Below, piece by piece: positions 27,010-36,593 of a stretch of 58,943 nucleotides of DNA. Each line of letters starts with the position of its first letter. Positions within the stretch are counted from its first letter, which is position 1. The translations under genes and the position numbers were made by a program. The stretch is from assembly GCA_945866215.1 (NCBI GenBank), contig CAMBGQ010000006.1, positions 1 through 58,943 of the forward strand, read 5' to 3'. The DNA comes from Opitutus sp. GAS368. GTDB lineage: Bacteria > Verrucomicrobiota > Verrucomicrobiia > Opitutales > UBA953. The notes beneath the pieces are model-generated. The model had not been told where the DNA came from and did no database searches. It worked only from the letters and a program-made list of their open reading frames with translations.

Positions 27010-28536
27010 TTAGCTGACGAACGGACCCCAGTGATTCAACGCCCAGGCGATCACGCCGAAGAGGAACAGCGTCAGGCAGGTCTTCTCGAGGGAACCGAGG
27101 GCCGAAGCTTCGGCGTCGGTGCGGAGACCGGCGGCAGGCACCGCGATGCCCCCGATGCGGCCCTTCTTCAGGAAGCCTTCGTAATTACGCTGGAGCAGGT
27201 AGGTCTCCACCTGGCGCATCGTGTCGAGCATCACGCCGACGGTGATCAATCCACCCGTACCGCCAAGGAACGAGGCGAGACGCATCGGGAAGTTGAACTG
27301 GATGATGAAGAGGTCGGGCATCAGCGCGATAATCAGCAGGAAGATCGAACCCGCCAACGTGAGGCGCGTCATCACAAAGTCCAAAAACTGGGCGGTGTGT
27401 TCGCCGGGGCGGACGCCGAGAATGTAACCGTTATTCTTCTTCAGGTCGTCGGCGATCTGGACTGGCCGGAACATAATCGAGATCCAGAAATAGCTGAAGC
27501 CAAAGATTAGGATCGCGTAGACCGTGTAATAGAAGCCGTTGTTGCGGGAGAAGAAGTCGGCCAGATCGCGGAGGAAGGACAACGTCGGGAAGTAGGTGCT
27601 CAGCGGATTGAGCAGCATGGGCGGGAAGCTCATGATAGCCCCGGCGAAGATCACCGGCATCACGCCCGCATAGTTCACCTTGAGCGGCAGGTAGTTCGTC
27701 TGCGCGCCGTACATCTTGCGACCGACCATGCGCTGCGCGTATTGGATCGGGATCTTGCGGACGGCCTGGTTGATGGCGACCATCCCTGCGGTGACGATGA
27801 CGAAGAGTAGGACCATGCCGGCCGCCTTCTCCCAGCCATTGGAATTGGCGGCGGCGGCGCCGATCTTCCCGCCGAAGGTCATGTCGACGAAGGAAGTGAG
27901 CGCGCCGGGCAGGTCGGAAAGGATACCGATGGTGATGAGTACGGAGGTACCGTTGCCGATGCCGCGCTGGGTGATCTGTTCGCCAAGCCAGAGCATGACG
28001 ATCGCACCCGAAGTGAGCAGCCCGACCCCGAGGCAGACGAAGAGCGTCTTGCTTTCCATGACCACGATTGTGCCTTCGAAGTTGCCGAGGCCGAGGGCTT
28101 GGCCGACCTGCTGCGGGTTGCAGAACGCACCGAGGAGCAACGCGGACTGGACGACGGCGATGAGAATGGTGAGGTAGCGCGAATACTGGGCGACCTTCTG
28201 GCGGCCGACTTCGCCTTCTTGCTGCAGGCGCGCAATCGTCGGAACGACCGCCGACATCAGCTGCATAATAATCGAGGCGCTGATGTACGGCATGATGCCC
28301 AGCGAGAAGATGGCTCCCTTGAGCAGCGCACCGCCCGTGAACATGTTATACATCGCGACCACCCCGCCGGCCGACTGGTCGGCCATAGAGGTGTAATAAT
28401 CCATGATGTCCTTCGGGTCGATGCCCGGCAGGGGGATATTCGCGCCGATGCGGGCGACGAAGATCAAGGCCACCGTGGCGATTAGCCGCGCCCTGAGTTC
28501 AGGGATTCTCCAACTGTTGGCGAAGGCCGAGAACAT
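27010..28536 (-). CDS. secY: Protein translocase subunit SecY
   Basis: The product is 508 aa from the ATG at 28536 (MFSAFANSWRIPELRARLIA). A GTG at 28563 that overlaps the rplO stop (GTGA) would add nine residues and cannot be excluded. There are ten transmembrane helices; hallmarks include LFVARIGANIPLPGID-type helix 1, SLGIMPYISASIIMQLM, GIGNGTSVLI and the cytoplasmic loop FSYFWISIMFRP. SecY is the channel for Sec export and membrane insertion. It lies between rplO and map. Confidence 0.97.
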   Translation of the reverse strand: MFSAFANSWRIPELRARLIATVALIFVARIGANIPLPGIDPKDIMDYYTSMADQSAGGVVAMYNMFTGGALLKGAIFSLGIMPYISASIIMQLMSAVVPTIARLQQEGEVGRQKVAQYSRYLTILIAVVQSALLLGAFCNPQQVGQALGLGNFEGTIVVMESKTLFVCLGVGLLTSGAIVMLWLGEQITQRGIGNGTSVLITIGILSDLPGALTSFVDMTFGGKIGAAAANSNGWEKAAGMVLLFVIVTAGMVAINQAVRKIPIQYAQRMVGRKMYGAQTNYLPLKVNYAGVMPVIFAGAIMSFPPMLLNPLSTYFPTLSFLRDLADFFSRNNGFYYTVYAILIFGFSYFWISIMFRPVQIADDLKKNNGYILGVRPGEHTAQFLDFVMTRLTLAGSIFLLIIALMPDLFIIQFNFPMRLASFLGGTGGLITVGVMLDTMRQVETYLLQRNYEGFLKKGRIGGIAVPAAGLRTDAEASALGSLEKTCLTLFLFGVIAWALNHWGPFVS

Positions 28537-28559
28537 CGGGGACAGGGGCGAGCCTAGGC

Positions 28560-29027
28560 TCACTCCGCGGCGACGGCCGCCTTCTTGGCTTCAATCAGAA
28601 TCGCCTTGCCGCCGGCCTTCTCAATCTTCGCTTTCGCGTCCTTGGAGAAACGGTGGGCCTTGACGGTGACGGCGCGCGTGAGCTCACCGGTGCCGAGAAT
28701 CTTGAGGAGAGGGGCGGATTTACGCAGGAGGCCGGCGGCGACGAGTTCCTCGAGGCCGAAGGTCTTGCCTTCGAGCTCCTGGAAGTCGCGCACGTTCAGC
28801 ACGGCGTAGTCGATGCGGTTCACGTTTTTAAAGCCGCGGTGAGGCAGGCGACGATAAAGGGGCATCTGGCCGCCTTCGAAGCCGGGGCGGTGGCCGCCAC
28901 CGGAGCGAGCCTTCATGCCCTTATGACCACGGCCGGAAGTCTTGCCGTGTCCGGAGCCGCGGCCGCGACCGAGGACCTTGTGGCGATGAGTGGAGCCCTT
29001 GATTTTGGGCAGTGCGTCGAGTTTCAT
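28560..29027 (-). CDS. rplO: 50S ribosomal protein uL15
   Basis: The product is 155 aa. The N-terminus has the Gly/Lys-rich loop GRGRGSGHGKTSGRGHKGMKA and then GGHRPGFEGGQMPLYRRLPH, the strongest part of the family. The C-terminal KAHRFSKDAKAKIEKAGG matches the L18e/L15 fold. rpsE lies 15 bp upstream with no rpmD (uL30) between them, where many bacteria have it. Confidence 0.97.
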   Translation of the reverse strand: MKLDALPKIKGSTHRHKVLGRGRGSGHGKTSGRGHKGMKARSGGGHRPGFEGGQMPLYRRLPHRGFKNVNRIDYAVLNVRDFQELEGKTFGLEELVAAGLLRKSAPLLKILGTGELTRAVTVKAHRFSKDAKAKIEKAGGKAILIEAKKAAVAAE

Positions 29028-29042
29028 GTCTGTGTGTTCCGC

Positions 29043-29675
29043 TTAGGCGCGGAGGGCCTTGATTTGTTCGAGGGTGCGGAGCCGGGAGAGCCCATCCAGG
29101 GTGGCCTTCACGACCGCCTGAGGATTGTTGGATCCCATGGACTTCGAGAGGACGTCCTTGTAACCGGCGACCTCCAGCACGGCGCGGACGCCGCCGCCAG
29201 CGATGAGGCCGGTACCGGGTGCGGCCGGACGAAGCATCACGACGCCGCCGTCGGCATGTCCGATGACTTCGTGCGGGATGGTGTTACCGCGGAGATTGAC
29301 GCGGACGAGGGCGCGGTGGGCGCGGTCGGTACCCTTGCGAATCGCATCGGGGACTTCCTTGGCCTTGCCGTAACCAACGCCGACGCGGCCCTTGCCATCC
29401 CCCGCCACGACGAGCGCGGCGAAGTTGAAGCGGCGGCCGCCTTTGACGACCTTGGAGCAGCGGTTGATGTGGACGACCTTGTCGTTGAATTCGGAAGCCG
29501 GGGCGTCGTTGCGATTGTCGCGACGAGGACCACGGCCAGGGCCACCAGGACCATTGCGGCGGCCGCCGGGACCACCAGGGCCTCCGGGACCACGACGATC
29601 GCCGCCAGGGCCAGAACGTCCGGGGCCACCGGGGGCAGCGGGGGCGGAGGCGGCGGGGGTGTTTTCTGCGCTCAT
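29043..29675 (-). CDS. rpsE: 30S ribosomal protein uS5 with Gly/Pro-rich extension
   Basis: The product is 210 aa against about 165 usually. The core starts near residue 62 ([20 protein letters not shown]) and includes [20 protein letters not shown] and the S5 C-domain. Residues 1-58 are collagen-like: repeats of GGPGG with Arg and Asp ([20 protein letters not shown]). The DNA shows a matching run of near-repeats at 29520-29640. uS5 helps fidelity and helicase activity at the mRNA entry; a flexible arm there would project towards incoming mRNA. Confidence 0.96.
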   Translation of the reverse strand: MSAENTPAASAPAAPGGPGRSGPGGDRRGPGGPGGPGGRRNGPGGPGRGPRRDNRNDAPASEFNDKVVHINRCSKVVKGGRRFNFAALVVAGDGKGRVGVGYGKAKEVPDAIRKGTDRAHRALVRVNLRGNTIPHEVIGHADGGVVMLRPAAPGTGLIAGGGVRAVLEVAGYKDVLSKSMGSNNPQAVVKATLDGLSRLRTLEQIKALRA

Positions 29676-29679
29676 GAAA

Positions 29680-30042
29680 TTAGAAGGTCAGGCCGGCCTG
29701 GCGGGCGGCTTCGGCGAAGGACTTGACGGTACCGTGGTAACGGCGACCGGCGCGGTCGAAGACGACGGTCGTAAGACCGGCGGCCTTGGCCTTGGCCCCG
29801 AAGACAGCACCAAAGGCGGTCGCACCGGCGACGTTGGCCTTCAGCTTCTGGCCGCGGAGATCCTTGGAGGTGGTGGCGAGCGACACGAGGGTCACACCCT
29901 TGTCGTCGTCGATGGCTTGGGCATACAGATGCACATGGGTCATCTTGAGAGCCAGACGGGGACGGACGGCGGTGCCGCGCACCGTCTTGCGGATACGCCA
30001 GCGGCGCTTTTGCGTCAGGAGATTCTTCTTCTGCAGTTTCAT
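29680..30042 (-). CDS. rplR: 50S ribosomal protein uL18
   Basis: The product is 120 aa. [30 protein letters not shown] and [20 protein letters not shown] are characteristic of uL18, which binds 5S rRNA with uL5. The N-terminal basic arm [19 protein letters not shown] is intact. It lies 23 bp after rplF and 4 bp before rpsE. Confidence 0.97.
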   Translation of the reverse strand: MKLQKKNLLTQKRRWRIRKTVRGTAVRPRLALKMTHVHLYAQAIDDDKGVTLVSLATTSKDLRGQKLKANVAGATAFGAVFGAKAKAAGLTTVVFDRAGRRYHGTVKSFAEAARQAGLTF

Positions 30043-30065
30043 GGAGAGTGGGCGGGACGGGCGGG

Positions 30066-30632
30066 TTAGGCCGTCTTCTTGCCTTCCTTGCGGCGGACGT
30101 ATTCGCCTTCAACGCGGACGCCCTTGCCCTTGTAAGGCTCGACCGGCTTGTAGAGCTTAATCGAGGAGGCGACTTGGCCGACCATGTGGCGGTCGGCGCC
30201 GGTGATCACCAGCTTGGTGCCATCGGTCACGACGACGTTGACGCCGGTCGGGATGGTATAGCGGATGGGATGGGAGTAGCCGAGGGCGAGGTCGAGGACG
30301 TTGCCCTTGAGGGCCGCCTTGAAACCGACGCCTTCGATTAGGAGAGTCTTCGAGTAACCAGTGGCCACGCCTTCGCACATGTTGCGGATGATGGCGCGGA
30401 TGGTGCCATGCAGGGCGCCGGCGGAACCGGGCTTCTGCAACTTGCCGGCGGCGTCCTTGACCTCGGTGAGGTCGGTGACGTTAACGACCTTGGCGTCGGC
30501 GACGACGCCGATTTCCTTCGGGAAGGGTTGCGAGAGTTCGCCCTTGGGTCCCTTGACGACGACGACGTTGCCCTTCACGGACACGGTCACCTTATCAGGG
30601 ATGTTGACGGGCTGTTTGCCGATGCGGCTCAT
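30066..30632 (-). CDS. rplF: 50S ribosomal protein uL6
   Basis: The product is 188 aa starting MSRIGKQPVNIPDKVTVSVK. Two L6 repeats are present, and the C-terminal signature PYKGKGVRVEGEYVRRKEGK binds the sarcin-ricin stem region. It lies between rpsH and rplR in the usual spc order. Confidence 0.98.
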   Translation of the reverse strand: MSRIGKQPVNIPDKVTVSVKGNVVVVKGPKGELSQPFPKEIGVVADAKVVNVTDLTEVKDAAGKLQKPGSAGALHGTIRAIIRNMCEGVATGYSKTLLIEGVGFKAALKGNVLDLALGYSHPIRYTIPTGVNVVVTDGTKLVITGADRHMVGQVASSIKLYKPVEPYKGKGVRVEGEYVRRKEGKKTA

Positions 30633-30661
30633 GGTGTTGCGAGTTTAAGGGGTGGGCAGGA

Positions 30662-31060
30662 TTACCAGACCTTCGCGAGGAGCTCGCCGCCGACCTTCTG
30701 GCGACGGGCCTCGGCGTCGGTCATGACGCCACGGGAAGTGGTGAGGATGGAGACGCCCATGCCCCCGATGACTTTCGGGACGGAGCTGTATCCGGCGTAG
30801 ACGCGACGACCAGGCGTCGAGATGCGCTCGATGCTGGTGATGGCGGGAACGCCCGCGACGTATTTGAGGGAGATCTCGAGGACGGGCAGGCCTTCGCGCT
30901 CGGACTTACGGACGGCGGCGATGTAGCCAGCGTCAACGAGGATCGCGGCGACGCCTTCGCGGAGGCGAGACCATTGGACGGTAATCGCCGCCTTGTTGGC
31001 CTGCGAAGCGTTGCGGATGGAGGTCAGGAAATCCCCGACGGTATCAGTGGAAGCGGACAT
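30662..31060 (-). CDS. rpsH: 30S ribosomal protein uS8
   Basis: The product is 132 aa. DTVGDFLTSIRNASQANK at the N-terminus and TTSRGVMTDAEARRQKVGGE near the C-terminus are the 16S-binding parts. In E. coli uS8 is the translational repressor of the spc operon; no obvious target stem was recognised here near rplE or rplN. Confidence 0.97.
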   Translation of the reverse strand: MSASTDTVGDFLTSIRNASQANKAAITVQWSRLREGVAAILVDAGYIAAVRKSEREGLPVLEISLKYVAGVPAITSIERISTPGRRVYAGYSSVPKVIGGMGVSILTTSRGVMTDAEARRQKVGGELLAKVW

Positions 31061-31079
31061 GATGGTTGGTTAGCGGGGA

Positions 31080-31385
31080 TTACCAGGAGGCCTTGGTGAC
31101 GCCGGGAATCTGGCCGTGGAGCGCAAGTTCGCGGAAGGTGATACGGGAAAGACCGAATTTGCGGATGAACGCCCGCGGACGGCCAGAGATGGAACAGCGG
31201 TTCTTCTGGCGGACCTTGGAAGAGCTGCGGGGGAGCTTCGCCAGCGCGCGTTGCGCGGCATAGAAGGCCTCCTCGGTGACCTTGGGGTCGGCGAGGGTCT
31301 TCTTGAGTTCGGCACGCTTGACGGCGTGCTTCTTGACGAGGCGGTCGCGCTTGAGGGCGCGCTGGATGACGGACTTCTTGGCCAT
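31080..31385 (-). CDS. rpsN: 30S ribosomal protein uS14 (zinc-free type)
   Basis: The product is 101 aa, the long C-minus form without the CxxC zinc pairs. [19 protein letters not shown], then [20 protein letters not shown] and [15 protein letters not shown] are typical. The standard rplE-rpsN-rpsH order is kept. Confidence 0.97.
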   Translation of the reverse strand: MAKKSVIQRALKRDRLVKKHAVKRAELKKTLADPKVTEEAFYAAQRALAKLPRSSSKVRQKNRCSISGRPRAFIRKFGLSRITFRELALHGQIPGVTKASW

Positions 31386-31405
31386 GCGGGTAAGGAGTGG
31401 AAGGG

Positions 31406-32002
31406 TTAGGCCTTGGCGGCGGTGGTGGCGGTGGCGGCGGCCGCATCGGCGGCGCTGGAGCGGCGGAACGGCATGCCGAGGAGGCGGAGCAGTTCGCGGC
31501 CTTCGTCATCAGTGTCGGCGGTGGTCACGATAATCACGTCCATGCCAATGTTGGCACGCTGGGAGCCATCGGCTTGGGTCTCCGGGAAGATGGTGTGGTC
31601 GCTGATACCGAGGGAGTAGTTACCACGGCCGTCGAGACGGTTCGAGGTGCCGCGGAAGTCGCGAATCATCGGGAGGGCGACCGCGGTGAGACGCAGGTAG
31701 AATTCCCACATGCGGGCGCCCCGGAGGGTGACCACGCAACCGAGGGACATGCCTTCGCGCACCTTGAAGGCGGCGACGGACTTGGAGGCCTTGGTGATGA
31801 TAGGCTTCTGGCCGGACAGCTTGGTCATCTCCTTGACGACTTCGGCGATGTGCCCCTTGTCGGCTTCGGCTTTGAAGGCGGAGTTGAGGACGATCTTCTC
31901 CAGGTTCGGGACCTGGTGGATGTTGGTGTAGCCGCGGCTCTTGCGGAGCTCGGGGACGACCTTCTCGAGGTAATACTTCTTCAGGTAAGGAACAGTGGCC
32001 AT
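31406..32002 (-). CDS. rplE: 50S ribosomal protein uL5
   Basis: The product is 198 aa. It has [50 protein letters not shown] and the C-terminal [20 protein letters not shown]. uL5 binds 5S rRNA and contacts the P-site tRNA. A short Ala/Thr tail ([12 protein letters not shown]-like) ends the protein. Confidence 0.97.
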   Translation of the reverse strand: MATVPYLKKYYLEKVVPELRKSRGYTNIHQVPNLEKIVLNSAFKAEADKGHIAEVVKEMTKLSGQKPIITKASKSVAAFKVREGMSLGCVVTLRGARMWEFYLRLTAVALPMIRDFRGTSNRLDGRGNYSLGISDHTIFPETQADGSQRANIGMDVIIVTTADTDDEGRELLRLLGMPFRRSSAADAAAATATTAAKA

Positions 32003-32035
32003 TTGCGTGTTAAGTCTCGGGGGGTTTCGTCAGGT

Positions 32036-32308
32036 TTACTTCTTGGCAGCCTTGGCTGGCTGCTTGGCGCGACGGGCATCCCAGAGGGTGCCGAGCATCA
32101 CGTTGGAGCGATGGATGGGGGCTTCGCGCTCGGTGATGCCACCCTGGCCGTCTTGGGTGCGCTTCAGGTGGCGCTTGACGAGGTTCAGGCCTTCGATGGT
32201 GAGGCGTTCGTCGGCACGGTTGTAGCTGACGACCTTACCGCGCTTGCCTTTTTCGGCGCCGGCGATGACGACGACTTCGTCGCCTTTCTTGATATCGGTC
32301 TTGGACAT
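32036..32308 (-). CDS. rplX: 50S ribosomal protein uL24
   Basis: The product is 90 aa, a little shorter than the E. coli protein. The KOW motif is at the N-terminus (KKGDEVVVIAGAEKGKRGKV), followed by LTIEGLNLVKRHLKRTQDG and REAPIHRSNVML. It is an early assembly protein that binds the 5' part of 23S rRNA. It lies 5 bp after rplN. Confidence 0.97.
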   Translation of the reverse strand: MSKTDIKKGDEVVVIAGAEKGKRGKVVSYNRADERLTIEGLNLVKRHLKRTQDGQGGITEREAPIHRSNVMLGTLWDARRAKQPAKAAKK

Positions 32309-32313
32309 GGCGT

Positions 32314-32679
32314 TCAGAGTACCTCGGGGGCGAGGGAGATGATCTTCATGAAGTTCTTGCTGCGGAGTTCGCGCGCAACGGGCCCGAAGATGCGGGTGCC
32401 CTTGGGGTTACCGTTCTCGTCGAGGATGACGACGGCGTTCGTGTCGAACCGCAGGTAACTGCCATCCGCGCGGCGGATGGGGGCGACGGTGCGGACGATC
32501 ACAGCGCGGCAGACAGAGCCCTTCTTCACCTGGGCGTCAGGGGTGGAATCCTTGACGGAGCAAATGATGATGTCGCCCACGCCGGCGGTGTCGGTGAGCT
32601 GGCCGAGGCGGCGGATCATGCGGACCCTGCGGGCCCCGGTGTTGTCGGCTACTTCGAGCCGTGAAAGCATCTGAATCAT
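32314..32679 (-). CDS. rplN: 50S ribosomal protein uL14
   Basis: The product is 121 aa: [52 protein letters not shown] and [19 protein letters not shown]. It forms intersubunit bridges with 16S helix 14. The whole length matches the family closely. Confidence 0.98.
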   Translation of the reverse strand: MIQMLSRLEVADNTGARRVRMIRRLGQLTDTAGVGDIIICSVKDSTPDAQVKKGSVCRAVIVRTVAPIRRADGSYLRFDTNAVVILDENGNPKGTRIFGPVARELRSKNFMKIISLAPEVL

Positions 32680-32712
32680 TGTAAGAAAGGTCTGGAGTGG
32701 GAGGAGGGACGC

Positions 32713-32997
32713 TTAGTCTTCGATGGACTCGGCAGCGATCTTGGCGGCTTCGACGACGCGGATGACGCGCCAGCGCTTGAGCTTCGACAGGGGGCGGGTC
32801 TCCATGATCTCGACCTTGTCGCCGGGCTTGCACTCGTTCTTTTCGTCGTGGGCGTGCAAGACGGTGCGGCGCTTGACTTCCTTGCCGTAGACGGGGTGCG
32901 GTACGGTATACTGGAAGTTGACCTTGATGGATTTATCGCCCGTGCGGGAGGCGACGAGACCCAGGAGGGTCTTGCGGTTGGAGCGTTCAGCGGACAT
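32713..32997 (-). CDS. rpsQ: 30S ribosomal protein uS17
   Basis: The product is 94 aa, an OB-fold primary 16S binder. LLGLVASRTGDKSIKVNFQY, KEVKRRTVLHAHDEKNECK and GDKVEIMETRPLSKLKRWRV are diagnostic. It has a short acidic tail. It lies 24 bp after rpmC. Confidence 0.97.
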   Translation of the reverse strand: MSAERSNRKTLLGLVASRTGDKSIKVNFQYTVPHPVYGKEVKRRTVLHAHDEKNECKPGDKVEIMETRPLSKLKRWRVIRVVEAAKIAAESIED

Positions 32998-33021
32998 CGG
33001 GAAAGGGAGTGGGCGGGTGGA

Positions 33022-33252
33022 TTACTTCTTCTTCGCCGGGGTGGACTTGCCGGAAAGGACCGTCAAACAACGGGCGACGTCGCGGCGCAGGGCGCGGAAG
33101 CGGGCGGAGTTCTCGACGGCGCCGGTCGCCCTCTTGAGGCGGAGGCTGAGGAGCTCCTCGCGGGCTTCGCGGATGCGCTTATGCAGCTCGACGGGGGCCA
33201 ATGGGCGCAAGGCCGTGGCGGCGGTGGGCTTATCTTTCCGGTAGGTGGACAT
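33022..33252 (-). CDS. rpmC: 50S ribosomal protein uL29
   Basis: The product is 76 aa, two helices: LHKRIREAREELLSLRLKRA, then ENSARFRALRRDVARCLTVL. There is a short N-terminal Ala/Thr stretch before the core and a Lys-rich C-terminus. uL29 sits at the exit tunnel where SRP and trigger factor dock. Standard rplP-rpmC-rpsQ order. Confidence 0.96.
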   Translation of the reverse strand: MSTYRKDKPTAATALRPLAPVELHKRIREAREELLSLRLKRATGAVENSARFRALRRDVARCLTVLSGKSTPAKKK

Positions 33253-33293
33253 CGGTGAAAAGGGTCAGTTATGGGTGGTCGGGGCCAAGTGCA

Positions 33294-33722
33294 TCAATAC
33301 TTTTCGAGCTCTTCGCGGGCCACGAAGCGGCAACGGAGCTGGAGCTTAGTATCGGCGAGACGCATGGCCTCGCGGGCCACGGTGATCGGCACACCGGCGA
33401 CCTCGAAGAGCATGGTGCCCGGCTTGACGCAGGCGACGTAGTATTCGACGCTGCCCTTGCCAGAGCCCATGCGGACTTCGGCTGGCTTGCGGGTGACCGG
33501 AGTGTGGGGGAAGATACGCATCCACATCTTTCCCTTGCGCTTGAGCGAACGGGAGATGGCGATACGGGCGGCCTCGATTTGGTTGGCCGGGACGCGTCCG
33601 CGGGAAAGGGACTGGATGCCGAAGTCGCCGAAGGACAGCGTATTGCAGGCCGTGGCGTTACCGCGAATCTTGCCTTTGCGGTGCTTGCGCCACTTGGTGC
33701 GGGCGGGTTGGAGATTGGCCAT
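33294..33722 (-). CDS. rplP: 50S ribosomal protein uL16
   Basis: The product is 142 aa. WRKHRKGKIRGNATACNTLS, IEAARIAISRSLKRKGKMW, the loop RMGSGKGSVEYYVACVKPG and FEVAGVPITVAREAMRLA are typical. uL16 helps position A-site tRNA. The gene is 42 bp upstream of rpmC and 35 bp after rpsC. Confidence 0.97.
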   Translation of the reverse strand: MANLQPARTKWRKHRKGKIRGNATACNTLSFGDFGIQSLSRGRVPANQIEAARIAISRSLKRKGKMWMRIFPHTPVTRKPAEVRMGSGKGSVEYYVACVKPGTMLFEVAGVPITVAREAMRLADTKLQLRCRFVAREELEKY

Positions 33723-33756
33723 GTGCGTCTAGGAGGTGAAGGGTGGAAAGGAAGGC

Positions 33757-34398
<642 letters not shown>

Positions 34399-34408
34399 GG
34401 TTCGGAAA

Positions 34409-34747
34409 TTACTTGGTGGCGGAACCCAGGGACACGCGAATGTGGCTCATGGATTTGTGGATGGGGTGGGCGGAGCCACGGGCGGCTGGCATCGAACGCT
34501 TGATGACAGGACCCTGGTTGACCGTGGCGGAGACGATCACGAGATCGCTGCTGGAAAGGTTATGGTTGTTCTCGGCGTTGGCGATCGCACTGGCGAGAGT
34601 CTTGCCCAACAGGCGGGCGGATTTGCGCGGGATGAAGCGGAGCAGCTGGACGGCTTCCTCGGCGGGCAGGCCTTGGATCTGGCGCGCGACTTCGCGCACC
34701 TTCTGGGGCGACATTCGAGCGAAACGGGTGGTGGCGTGGACTTCCAT
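34409..34747 (-). CDS. rplV: 50S ribosomal protein uL22
   Basis: The product is 112 aa. ARMSPQKVREVARQIQGLPA at the start and the beta-hairpin part (PVIKRSMPAARGSAHPIHKS) that reaches into the exit tunnel are present. It lies 10 bp upstream of rpsC. Instead of following rpsS directly, it is preceded by the unrelated gene at 34765-35103. Confidence 0.97.
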   Translation of the reverse strand: MEVHATTRFARMSPQKVREVARQIQGLPAEEAVQLLRFIPRKSARLLGKTLASAIANAENNHNLSSSDLVIVSATVNQGPVIKRSMPAARGSAHPIHKSMSHIRVSLGSATK

Positions 34748-34764
34748 GGCTTTGGTAAAGGGGG

Positions 34765-35103
34765 TTAGATGCGGGGATTGGCGCGGGGCGTGACGAGGTC
34801 GCCAGCGAGGACGGCGGCGGAATCGTCGAGGGAAAGAATGAGGGCGACCGAGCGGTGCAGACCGGCTTCGGCGATGACGAGGGCGCCGAAGGCGACGCCG
34901 TCGCGGCTCACGTTGCAGACCGTGCCGGGGCGGAAGCCGCGGTCGTGTCCGCCATCCAAGACCACCAGATCCGTCGTGCGGGCGGAGACGACCGCGACGA
35001 CCGGAGCCTTACCATCCGCTTCGGCCGCACCCAACGCACGGGCTTCCGCGCCGACCGCGAAGGCGGTGACGAGAAGGACGGACGGGATGAGGCGGTGGCG
35101 CAC
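34765..35103 (-). CDS. Secreted/periplasmic small protein inside the S10 operon
   Basis: The product is 112 aa from a GTG at 35103. A signal peptide is clear (RLIPSVLLVTAFAVGAEA). The mature part, VVAVVSARTTDLVVLDGG then HDRGFRPGTVCNVSRDG and AVLAGDLVTPR, has the pattern of a small beta-barrel domain (hydrophobic strand, D.G...G..PG..V.V.R.G, then ...V..GD.V) found at the C-terminus of FlgT-like and other envelope proteins; that resemblance is by eye. It sits between rpsS (9 bp upstream) and rplV (17 bp downstream) on the same strand, where no gene is normally found, so it must be cotranscribed with ribosomal genes. Function unknown. Confidence 0.75.
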   Translation of the reverse strand: MRHRLIPSVLLVTAFAVGAEARALGAAEADGKAPVVAVVSARTTDLVVLDGGHDRGFRPGTVCNVSRDGVAFGALVIAEAGLHRSVALILSLDDSAAVLAGDLVTPRANPRI

Positions 35104-35112
35104 GGGAGTGGA

Positions 35113-35391
<279 letters not shown>

Positions 35392-35413
35392 GTTAGGAGA
35401 GGTTCAGGAGGGG

Positions 35414-36274
35414 TTAGACCTGCTTCACCTTGCGGCCGTTGCGGCGCAGGATGATCTGGTTGTTGGAGGCCTTCGCCTTGGTGCGGGTCGGGAAGCCCTT
35501 CGCGAGCTGGCCCCACGGAGACTTGAGGTGCTGGCGACCGCCGCCGCCCTTTTTCTTGCCGCCGCCACCGCCGTTCGGGTGGTCGACCGGGTTCATCGAC
35601 ATACCGCGCTGGCGAGGACGGATGCCCTTCCAGCGGCTGCGGCCGGCCTTACCGAGGCTGGCGTTGTGGTGGTCGACGTTGCCGACGATGCCCACGGTAG
35701 CGCGGCAGTCGGCGTTGAGGTAGCGCTGCTCGCCGGAAGGCATGCGCAGGATGGCGCGGCCGTCTTCGAGGCCCAGGAGTTGGGCAAAGCCACCGGCGGA
35801 ACGGGCAAGCTGCCCTCCCTTGCCGGGTTCGATCTCGATGCAGTGGATGAAGGTGGCCGGAGGAATCAGGCTCAGCGGGAGGGAAAGGCCCGGGGTAAGC
35901 TGCTCCTGGGCGGTGTTGGTGCTGACGACCTTGTCGCCGACCTTGAGGCCATCCGGAGCGAGGATGTAATTAAGGGTCTTGTCGGCGTACTCGATGAGGG
36001 CCAGGTGGGAGGTGCGGTTCGGGTCGTACTCGATGCGGAGCACGGTCGCCGGAGCGTCCAGGCGATCGCGGCGGAAATCGATGGCGCGATAGAGCTTCTT
36101 ATGGCCTCCGCCCCGGCGGCGGGAGGTGATGCGACCGTAACAGTTACGGCCCATCGCGCGATGCTTGAACTCGGTGAGAGAGCGCTCGGGGCGACCGGCG
36201 TGCAGCCCCTCGGTCTTCACGCGCACAAGGAAGCGCGTGCCGGGGGTGATGGGACGATGGGTGATGATGGGCAT
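35414..36274 (-). CDS. rplB: 50S ribosomal protein uL2
   Basis: The product is 286 aa. RNCYGRITSRRRGGGHKKLY, SGEQRYLNADCRATVGIVG and SMNPVDHPNGGGGGKKKGGG are diagnostic. The essential His of VDHP is kept (equivalent to E. coli H229), but the next part is an unusual Gly/Lys run (GGGGGKKKGGGG) where E. coli has GGGEGR. uL2 lies at the peptidyl-transferase region and subunit interface. Confidence 0.97.
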   Translation of the reverse strand: MPIITHRPITPGTRFLVRVKTEGLHAGRPERSLTEFKHRAMGRNCYGRITSRRRGGGHKKLYRAIDFRRDRLDAPATVLRIEYDPNRTSHLALIEYADKTLNYILAPDGLKVGDKVVSTNTAQEQLTPGLSLPLSLIPPATFIHCIEIEPGKGGQLARSAGGFAQLLGLEDGRAILRMPSGEQRYLNADCRATVGIVGNVDHHNASLGKAGRSRWKGIRPRQRGMSMNPVDHPNGGGGGKKKGGGGRQHLKSPWGQLAKGFPTRTKAKASNNQIILRRNGRKVKQV

Positions 36275-36293
36275 GGCTGGGGGGGCTCCGGAA

Positions 36294-36581
36294 TTAGGCC
36301 AGGGAAATGACGTCGCCCTTCTTCAGGGTGACAATGGCGCGGCGGGAATCTGACTCGGTGAAGATCGAACCACCCGAGAGGCGGCTGCGGCGCAGCTTGC
36401 CCTTACGGATGAGGATGTTGATCTTCTCGACGGTCACCTTGAAGGAGGCCTCGACGGCCTGCTTGATTTGGGCGCGGTCGGCGCCCGGCAGGACTTCGAA
36501 GACATACTTGTTGGCTTCGGCGAGGCCGGAGGCCTTTTCCGTGAGGATGGGGCGGCTGATAATTTCAGAAGCGGGCTTCAT
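36294..36581 (-). CDS. rplW: 50S ribosomal protein uL23
   Basis: The product is 95 aa. IISRPILTEKASGLAEANKY, VEASFKVTVEKINILIRKGK and the C-terminal TLKKGDVISLA are typical of the exit-tunnel protein that binds trigger factor and SRP. The exit-tunnel loop region is short (RRSRLSGGSIFTESD). Confidence 0.97.
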   Translation of the reverse strand: MKPASEIISRPILTEKASGLAEANKYVFEVLPGADRAQIKQAVEASFKVTVEKINILIRKGKLRRSRLSGGSIFTESDSRRAIVTLKKGDVISLA

Positions 36582-36593
36582 GGGAGGACGATC

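Noticed and set aside
29520-29640. Tandem-repeat-like DNA in rpsE as a possible minisatellite or CRISPR-like array.
   Set aside because: The repeats are in-frame codons for GGPGG and are irregular, without spacers.
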